From Nicotiana tabacum (taxonomy: Eukaryota; Streptophyta; Magnoliopsida; Solanales; Solanaceae), in contig NC_134095.1 in assembly GCF_000715075.1 (NCBI RefSeq), positions 8,914,722 through 8,978,721 of the forward strand: 64,000 nucleotides of DNA. Reading direction: 5' to 3'. This document shows, piece by piece, positions 56,431 through 64,000 of this stretch; positions within the stretch are counted from its first letter, which is position 1; every line of letters starts with the position of its first letter. The position numbers were made by a program, and so were the translations under genes. The notes below the pieces were generated by a model that was not told the DNA's origin, ran no database searches, and worked only from the letters and a program-made list of their open reading frames with translations.

Positions 56431-57200
56431 GATGTTGAGTTTGAGGATTGGAAAGATGCTCTTTTCTTGGTGAGCCAGGGAGGAGCTTTGGTGGCTTAGT
56501 TTGTTATCATTTCTGTTGTCCGGGTTATTTCAGGGTTGTAATCTGGATATTGTCTTGTGACTCAAACCCTCCTATCCTTTTATTTTGTCTAGTTCCTTTA
56601 GTCGTAATATCTCATTTAGTGCTGTCTAGGTTTGTTCCAGGGTTGTATCCCAGTTTGTTTTACTTGTTTTGTTATTCTAACTGTTTCACCGTCTGTCTAA
56701 TGCAATGTCCTGTCTTTTGTTATTTCCAGTCGTTTTCTTTGTTTAGTTCTTTTCTATCCTTTCATTTTGTCTTTTGCCTAATGCTGGTTCTAGTAACATG
56801 ACATGCATGCAAAATTCTAGGCCTGGTCTTAAAGTCAGTTTTGTTATGAAGCAATGGAACAATTTTGAAGATGATAGGGACATTTGAAGGAAATAAGTAA
56901 AGGCATTTTGAGATCACTTCCAGCCTGAATTGTGTGAAACTAGGACAGGTAGAACGTAAAGAAAACCCTACTAAAATGCATCATGCTGCATCGGTTGAAG
57001 CTAAAGGCAAGTTTGCCCAAATTGACAGGAGTTGTTCGTGGTAATGAGAGTGAGAGTGTTGTCCAATGTTGTTTTATATTTAACAGATGTAGAAGGCGAA
57101 TGTGTAGATATGGTTATCAAGTCTGGTATAATCAAAATATGTTACGATTATTTTCCTTGGTTTGTTTAATTGTGTTGTTTGTACTTGGCATGTTTTGAAG
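56431..57200 (+). pseudogene. Remnants of intron and integrase C-terminus in E2
   Basis: After gag there is no protease or RT. 56490-56800 is T-rich and resembles the E1 intron region (shared 'ttccagggttgtaatc' and 'ctggttctagtaacatg' phrases against 'ctggttctaatgacatgg' at 17611). 56990-57140 contains a scrambled match to the integrase end ('gaagctaaaggcaagtttgc', 'acagatgtagaaggcg'). So pol was lost by internal deletion between these points. Confidence 0.65.
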
Positions 57201-57544
57201 ATTGGAATGACGAAGGCATTTTGTTTTGTTATCTAAACACCTTATCCTTCGTTACCCCTTTGAGCCTCATTTATTTTCTTTCATACCCCTCTTTCGGAAT
57301 CAGTAGCAAAGATCAGAAACACAAGCGTGAGAGATAAGTAAAGGAAAAGCAGAAAAGAATAGAACGAAAAGGGAGAGAAGAAAAATGAAAATTGAACAAA
57401 AAAAAAGAAGAGAAAAGAAGAAAAAGAAAAAAAAGAGGAAAAAGAAGAAAGAAAAAAATAACAAAACAACAAAAAAAAGAAAAAGGAAGAAAGAATAGAA
57501 AAGAGAAAAGAAAAATCACAACAACAGAGCAATTCCTATGATAT

Positions 57545-57588
57545 GAACTACGTTCGACCTGATTCCTTTTAAGGATATGTAGGCAGCC
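57545..57588 (+). ncRNA. Structured motif, copy E2-3
   Basis: GAACTACGTTCGACCTGATT, inner hairpin TCCTT/AAGGA, ATATGTAGGCA, then AGCC/GGTT. The outer helix CTACG/TGTAG keeps pairing through a G-U pair. It is the counterpart of E1-3 although pol is gone. Confidence 0.63.
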
Positions 57589-57859
57589 TCACGGTTCGGT
57601 CTCATCAAAATAAAAATCCAAAAGTCCCCAAGCAAAGAAACTGAGGCAGAAGTGGTGGTTGTGATAGGAAATCTGATTCCGAAAGTTGTAATTTTAAACC
57701 CATTCAAATTGTTTTGAGCCTTTGATATCCTTTCTTCCTAACCCCATCCAAAACCCACATTACGGTCCAAAGAAAGACCTTCCGGCCAGTTTTTGAGAGA
57801 TGCCAAGTCAAGCGAGTAGAAGTGAATCATATCAGGAGCAGCACTCTGGTCCAAGCAGA

Positions 57860-58050
57860 GTAATAAAATGAGAGTCTTAGAGGTGAAAACCTTCACGGGC
57901 AACGTAAGGCGACGGGAGCTGAGAGAAATAAAAATGAGAGAGTCTTATTGGTGAAAATCCTCGCGGGCACCGTAAGGCGACAGTAAGTTGAGAGAAAGAA
58001 CAAAATGAGAGAGGCTTGATGGTGAAAACCCTTCGGGCATTACAAGTCGA
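57860..58050 (+). repeat. ~67-bp tandem repeat, E2 version (about 3 units)
   Basis: Units with 'aaaatgagagagtcttat', 'ggtgaaaa' and 'taaggcgac', homologous to the E1 array at 21704-22024 but with fewer and more divergent units. Confidence 0.85.
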
Positions 58051-58389
58051 TTAAGGACTCTGAATCGGATTGGATAATCAGAGCATTGAATCCCAGTTTC
58101 ACGGTTTAGGGGTATAACAGGAGGAACATTAGACTTGCTCAATAGAATAGGCCACAGGTGCATGTCATGGTCATTAGAGTTGGTATCCACATCTAATAGG
58201 TTTCTACTTTGTAATTTTTTTGTTAGGAATCATCTCTTTCCTTTGTCCTTTACTCTGTTCCTCTTGTCTTATTTACTTCCTCTTCCTGAGTCTGTTGGGT
58301 CAAAATAAGTGAGAAATGACTTCAAAATTTGCCACCGGCTGTCCAATTGCACAAAACGGGGTCTGGCTAACACATTGAAATGTCATAAG

Positions 58390-59060
58390 TCAGAAAAGAA
58401 CAACAAGCGCATTGAGCTGGTAATAATCAACATGCTTTGGGATCCTTACGAAATACAAAGGTTTGGTACATATCAATTCATGGACAATGCAACAGATGGA
58501 GGGTGTTAGGTGAATAGATTAAGGGTATTTTCTGTGATAAGATTCACAAAAAGTGGTTAACCAGTGGCAAACGAGGCCTTCCATGCAGAAATCAAAGTTA
58601 TCATGGCAAGCGAGAGAGCAATAGACTTAAAAGCCAAGGCCAGTGGTTTAAGTCAAGGAAGAACAACATACACACTGAGTTGGTAACAATCAACATGCGT
58701 TGGGATCCATGTGAAATACAAGGGACAAAAAAGGTGGTAAACCAGTGACAAGCAAGATCTTCCATGCAGAAATCAAAGCTATCATGGCAAGTGATGGAGC
58801 AATAGACCTCAAGACCAAGGCTAGTGATTTAAATCAGGAAAGAACAATGTGTACATTGAAGTTGGTAATAATCAATATACCGTAGGGATCATGTGAAACA
58901 CAAAGGTTTGGTAGATGCTGGTTCATGAGCAATGCAACAGATAGAAGGTATTGGGTCTGAACGGATCAGAGGTATTTTCTGTGATAAGGGTGATAGAGAA
59001 AGTGGTCAGTCAATAAACAAGCAAGGTCTTTCAAGTTGAAACCAAAGTTATCATGGGAAG
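58390..59060 (+). repeat. Large imperfect tandem repeat in E2 3' region
   Basis: Three units beginning around 58397, 58660 and 58841, sharing 'gaacaac', 'ggtaataatcaacatg', 'gggatccatgtgaaatacaa' and 'gcaatagac' phrases. Spacing is uneven (about 263 and 181 bp). No E1 counterpart is seen. Confidence 0.75.
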
Positions 59061-59339
59061 TGAAGGATCAATCGCCTTCAAAGTCAATGCCACAAAGCAA
59101 CCACCATATTTATAAACTCACAAGTTTTCTTTGTTTGAAACGGGGACAAATATTGTGTCCAAATCAAAGCTTGGAAGATTGAATTTTTTTCAAATGTCAT
59201 GCCAAAATTTTGTCAGCACAAAGGCGGTTTGAGAAGGGGAAAGGAAAATTTGTTCGATCTGTAGGAACCCTCCATGAGGAAAAGCATGGTTCAGAGGCAA
59301 GGAATTTTGTTCGTCATGCAGAGATCCTCCAGAAAGAAA

Positions 59340-60345
59340 GCATGGCTCAGGTAAGTTCATTCTCGGCTCTTCAGGACCCTCCTGGATAATGGAATTTAGT
59401 TTTAAGTGTTCAGGACCCTCCTGGACAATGGAATTTAGTTCTAAGACCTTCATAGAAAATAAGATTTAGCGTAAGTTTTACCTTTAGGAAATATGAATTA
59501 GCTTTGAAGTTGTCACTCTTAAGGTGAGATTTAATTTGAAATTTTCAGGACCCTCCTAGAAAATGGGACTTAGTTTAAAATTCAAAATAATCATGAGTAG
59601 TAACATCTAGCATAAATGTACCCCAAAAGAATATAAGTTGGTTTCAAAAAAAAAAATCTGTAGATAGAATTCAGCTAGGAGTTGTCAAGACCCTCCTAGA
59701 AAATCGGACCTAGTTTAAAAAAAAATGAAACAATCATAAATAGAAAAATCTAGCATAAATGTACCCCAAAGGAATATAAGTTGGTTTCAAAGATTGCATG
59801 TTTAAGATAGGATTCAATTAGGAGTTTTCAGGACCCTCATGAATAATGGTACCTAGCTTTAAGATTTCCATTAGATAACAAGATTTAGCATAAGTTCTGT
59901 TGTAGGGTAATATAGTTTAGCCGTAAAATTGTCACTCTTAAGATAAGACTTGATTTTTGATTGTCAGGACCCTCATGGATAATGGGACGTAGTTTAAAAC
60001 TGGCTTGGATAACAAGATTTTGCATAAGACATACCTTCAGTAGATATAATTCAGCTTTAAAATTGTCGTTTAATTAAGAGTTGTCAGGACCCTCATGGAT
60101 AATGGGGAATAGTTTAAGACCGACCCTTTTAGATAACAAGATTTAGCGGAAGTAACACCTTTAGAAGATACAACTTAGATTTAAAATTGTCGTTTAGTTA
60201 AGAGTTGCCAGGACCCTCCTGGATAATGGGGAGTAGTTTAAGACCCTCTTAGATAACAAGATTTAGCAGAAGTCATACCTTTAAAAGATATAGCTTAGAT
60301 TTAAAATTGTCGTTTAGTTAAGAGTTGTCCGGACCCCCATAGCTT
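59340..60345 (+). repeat. ~120-140-bp tandem repeat in E2 3' region
   Basis: 'caggaccctcctgga' or its variant 'caggaccctcatgga' recurs at about 59369, 59410, 59547, 59688, 59830, 59967, 60085, 60210 and 60330, followed by 'taatgg', a 'tagttta' phrase and 'gataacaagatttagc'. Period mostly 118-142 bp. Not found in E1. Confidence 0.85.
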
Positions 60346-60439
60346 TCAAATTCTTAGTAATATTTGGTAATATGATTCAGTTTAACACTCACATATGCGC
60401 CCAGCTACCAAACTGGGGCAGAAAATTTTCTTTGTTTTG

Positions 60440-61080
60440 TCTATTTTTGTTGAAATCAGGGACCCGCTTGGAGAACAGGGAGAAGCAAGTCAATTTTCAG
60501 CAATCAGGCGCCCACCTGGAGAGCAAAGGAATACAATTCAAGTTTTGGCAATCATGCGCCCACCTGGAGAGCAAAGGAATACAATTCAAGTTTTGGCAAT
60601 CAGGCATCCACTTGGAGAACAAGGAGTAACAGTTCAAGTTAGCAGTCAGGAGCCCGCCTGGAGAGCAGGGAATACATTCAAGTTCAGCAGTCAGGAGCCC
60701 GCCTGGAGAACAAGGGAGTACAATTCAAGTTTTAGTTTTCTAGTTCTTATTGATATTTGGTAATGTGATTCATTTTACACTTAAATATGTTCCCAGATAC
60801 CCAAACTGGGGCAGAAAAATTTCCTTTGTTTTTGTCTATTTTGGTTGAATTCAGCAGCCCGCCTGAAGAGCAGAGAATACATTTCAAGTTAGCAGTCAGG
60901 AGCCCGCCTGGAGAGCAAGGAATACATTTCAAGTCTAGCAATCAGGTACCCGCTTGGAGAACAGGGAGAAGCAGTTCAAGTTTAGCAGTCAGGAGCCCGC
61001 CTGGAGAGCAGGGAATATATTTCAGTCTTTACATTTTTCAAGTTTTGAAGTTGGGAGCCTGCCCATATAACAGAGGAATA
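60440..61080 (+). repeat. ~50-bp tandem repeat in E2 3' region
   Basis: Units with 'caggagcccgcctggagagc' or 'caggcgcccacctggagagc', then 'aaggaatacatttcaag', interrupted at about 60735-60850 by a non-repeat segment. The core 'ggcgcccacctg ... aaggaatac' is shared with the E1 48-bp array, so the two arrays descend from one monomer. Confidence 0.88.
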
Positions 61081-61382
61081 CATTGAAGTTTGAAGTCAGT
61101 AAAGCGGAGGGTTATAACAAAAATCCCCAGCAGAAATCAGAAGGAAGACCACAAGTCGAGCCAGAAGTAAAGAAACAACGGAGGAAGCACAAATCAACAA
61201 GGCAACATCAGTCACAAGATCAAGTTTGGAAATAAATCTTTGTAAAGCATAGATTATAGCTTAGTCTAGCTTCTTCATTTTTGTCATGGTGTAATAAGGA
61301 GGTCAGTAGGCAGTATCAGCAGCAGCAACAACAGTAACAATAAAACCACAGCTTCATGGTAGTCCCAGCTACCAAACTTCTT

Positions 61383-61432
61383 GAACTACACGCAACCTGA
61401 TTCCCCTATAACCCGGGATATGTAGGTTGTCC
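61383..61432 (+). ncRNA. Structured motif, copy E2-4 (before 3' LTR)
   Basis: GAACTACACGCAACCTGATT, inner hairpin TCCC/GGGA, ATATGTAGG, then a GTC/GAC hairpin. The outer helix is CTACA/TGTAG as in E1-4. Confidence 0.65.
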
Positions 61433-61565
61433 AAAACCAAGACTCGGTTGCACCCTTTCTCTTTTCTCTTATCCTTATTTCTTCCCTTTTGAATAAAAAA
61501 TATGTTCAAAAATTAGTCACCTGACTCACCTTATCTTTGCTTGAAAAGTCTTCATGTTTCCAAAC

Positions 61566-61578
61566 AAAGAGGAGCAGC
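61566..61578 (+). other. Polypurine tract of E2
   Basis: AAAGAGGAGCAGC directly before the 3' LTR, like that of E1. Confidence 0.72.
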
Positions 61579-64000
61579 TGTGAGCACCTAATTTTTGATA
61601 ATATTTAATTTTTTTATCACTTCTTCTATGTAAATATTTTTGGGGTTTTAACCTACAATTTTTAGCATTGTTACACTTTTTATTATAGGGTAAAAATACA
61701 AAATTTAAAAGGTGAATTATTACTATTAATATTATTTTATTTTTATTTTTAAAATAATAAAAAAAATCCGAAAAAATATTAATTTTTTTAATTTTCGGGA
61801 GTGATTTAAAAAATAAGAAAAAGGGAAGTATTGAATAAAAAAAATAAAAGTAAAAGTAGGTGGAATTCTCTTTTAAAAAGTAAAAGAAAGTAGAAAATTA
61901 AAAAAATAAAAGTAAAGTTTTGTGGAAATTTTAAAAAAAAAAAGTGAAAGAAAGTTGGAATTAAAAAACAAATATAAAGGTATCTGAAAATTAAAAAAAA
62001 AATTAAAGCAAAAGAAAGTAGCATTTTTAAAAGAAAAGCAAAAGAAAGTGGATTGTTTTTTAAGAAAAGTTAAATAAAGTGAAATTCTCTTTTAAAAAGT
62101 AAAAAAAATGAGATTTTAAATAAGATAAAAGTAATTAAAGTTGGAATTTAAAAAAATAAAAGTAAAGAAAGGTGATATTTATTTTTATAAAAAAATAAAA
62201 GCAATTTGTAAGTGAGATTTCTTTTAATTAAAAAATAATAAAATAATAAAATATTTTTTTAAAAATCTGAAAAATCTCGAAATTTTTTCTATAAATAGGA
62301 GGAAAAAAAAGAGAGGAGAAGAAAAAAGAAGGGGGCGGAGAGAGCGGTATACACGCGATATACACTCTGGATACACTGGATATACAAGGGCAGAATTCAT
62401 TTTGGAGAGAGTAAAAAAGATAGAACCAAATTTTCTGAAATATTGAGAGCGGAAGAACACCAGAGAGAGTTCAAAGCTAGAAAGAGAAAACAAAGAGAGA
62501 TTTCCAGACTATTTTTCTTCTCCATTTTTACTGGTTTTCTCCGTATTGCTGGGATTTCTGGATTGAGGTGTTGAAGCTACTGTGTTGGGCTTTCAGCTAC
62601 TGTATTCTGCTGTTTGCTGTTGCTGATTGCTTACCCCATTTTTATGTTCTACATACCAGGTACATGTCCTAAAACTCGATGTATGTAAATATCCAGTTGA
62701 AAATGAATGAAGTAGAGGCCTATTGTTGTTGAAGTGGAGGCCTATTGTTGATTTACTACTTTCATTATACTGTGATAACTGTACTGATGGACTGTTAATC
62801 ATAAGTTTGTGCATTTGAACCGTTAAGTGTGTGTTAGATATTTAGAAATGCATGTGAGTTTAGTTGAGTATTCGTTGTAATAATTCCATGCTGGACTAAC
62901 AAAATAGTTTCTATTAGTTTAGTTAATTTCCGATTTTCCTAGATATATATAAATGGTCTTTTCAAGCCGTGATTAATTAGGTTGTAGACTGTTAAAGTAG
63001 TGTGATACTTCTTCTGATTATGGGAGCTTTATATTTAGTAGTGATGATGTGAGTTAATCTATAATTCTGAGTTTGAGTGGTTGTGTGTGGGTTCGAAATC
63101 AGAAAGTTAAAAGTAGATATGAGATATGTAATTCGTAAGGTTAATTTAGGCAATCCATTTTCGCCCAGCATCCTTAATTCTCGAGTTTCAATTCTCATAT
63201 GTGGTCACGTTAGTGTTTAATCAAAGTTCATGAGTCAGTATTTTAATAAAAATGAGTCATAGTAGGGAATTTGAAATTTGAACTAGTATGCACCATGTTT
63301 GAAATTGTGATCATAGGCAGTTTACGTGGGTCATGAAATCTGAAATCAGTTGCTTTCCAACTCATGTTTAATATTGCATTGAATTTATTTTGCTGGTTAG
63401 TTAATTTTAGTAGTAGATTCATCAGATTTGTGTTCTTAATTAAATTGAAATTCCATTTAGTGTAAAAGACAAGGCTTAACAGGCTAGTCCCTAAACGTTT
63501 GGGCCTCAGGATAATTGATGCACGACTCAGGCCAGTTTTGGCCCCTTTCTCATTTAGGCCTGGGCCAAGGTCTGTTTTGGCCGATTTTATGGTATATATC
63601 TGGTTTTAAATTCCCTCTGTTGGGCTCACATCGGAGCCCAATGGTTGGATGTTGGTGCAAAAATATTACTTAGTTTGCATCAGTCCAGTAACAAATTAAT
63701 TAGGGCCTTTCTTTTATTTTAGAGACAAATTAAGTAAAAAACTATAGATTGCTCTAGGTTTGCACTTTAAAATAATAAAAAGGGATGAGCCTCGCTAAAC
63801 AAAACACATAAATTGCGGGGCTCTCGATAATTGTATATATTAAAATACTTAGATTTCGGGACGGGCCGTTTAGCGAATTTACATTACCTCCCTAAACTCG
63901 GGTGCGCATTTATATGACCCAAATCAAAATCCCAACGATGTTAAAGTATGTCCAAAAACCACGGGTGCATTTATGTGACGTGGTTCAAGACTTGTTTTAA
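61579..64000 (+). repeat. 3' LTR of E2 (cut by window edge)
   Basis: Starts TGTGAGCACCTAATTTTTG. Collinear with the 5' LTR without the mitochondrial insertion; TATA box at 62290-62297; about 20 bp are missing at about 63880 relative to the 5' copy. Confidence 0.92.

Larger units (their letters stand above)
48080..64000 (+). mobile_element. Gag-only Ogre-like gypsy element E2 (3' end beyond window)
   Basis: 5' LTR 48080-51970 and 3' LTR from 61579 to the edge; PBS, four motif copies, gag, polypurine tract and tandem arrays are arranged as in E1. Protease, RT, RNase H and the integrase core are missing, and ORF1 is absent. By eye about 15 differences in 500 nt separate its LTRs (49201-49700 against 62701-63200), so it is older than E1. 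It would need proteins from another element. Confidence 0.92.

Noticed and set aside
57281..57532. Phe/Ser-rich ORF on the minus strand
   Set aside because: It is the complement of a purine-rich low-complexity run in the E2 3' region.

Overview
This window is plant nuclear DNA that is almost entirely repetitive. It is most likely from the nightshade family, possibly Nicotiana. The evidence is very long LTR retrotransposons of the Ty3/gypsy Tat/Ogre type, a Solanaceae-type SINE tail, degenerate Ty1/copia elements, a mitochondrial nad2 fragment in the nucleus, and one split nuclear gene for an organellar DNA-binding protein. Nothing bacterial was seen.

Layout. (1) 1-5830: right end of a minus-strand Ogre-like element ('A'): LTR 3165-5830, primer site, leader and gag start running off the left edge. 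(2) 5831-6918 and 27053-27809: two parts of another minus-strand LTR ('B'), split by (3) 6919-27047: a complete 20.1-kb plus-strand Ogre-like element ('E1') with two LTRs, a GCAGC target duplication, an extra ORF1, gag, protease, a 200-nt intron, RT, two RNase H domains, integrase, and a 3' region carrying two tandem arrays. Its reading frames carry about 14 lesions although its LTRs are nearly identical. (4) 28037-31313: 5'-truncated copia element. (5) 32001-35029: the only convincing host gene, a four-exon minus-strand OSB1-like gene of 259 codons. (6) 37051-44492: minus-strand copia element with a CTCTC target duplication, lacking RT, split inside gag by a 4.1-kb solo gypsy LTR (39531-43675, ATATG duplication). 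(7) 47069-48079: LTR, primer site and gag start of a different gypsy element ('D'), cut by (8) 48080 to the right edge: a gag-only Ogre-like element ('E2') whose 5' LTR alone contains a 1.06-kb mitochondrial insertion.

Most notable: a short sequence of about 48 nt recurs ten times, always on the sense strand of A, E1 and E2, and always at the same gene boundaries: before ORF1 or its empty slot, before gag, after pol, and just before the 3' LTR. It can fold into an outer helix enclosing a hairpin, followed by a second hairpin. All three helices change by compensating substitutions between copies, which points to a conserved RNA structure. I know of no description of it. A second signal is that the first 11 nt of the primer-binding site are repeated inside the LTRs, directly beside a conserved 8-bp hairpin.

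In E1 the parts fit the usual Tat/Ogre cycle: transcription from the LTR TATA box, priming at the PBS, splicing of the protease/RT intron to allow a Gag-Pol product, and plus-strand priming at the purine tract. E1 itself cannot encode intact proteins, so its recent insertion implies help from another copy.
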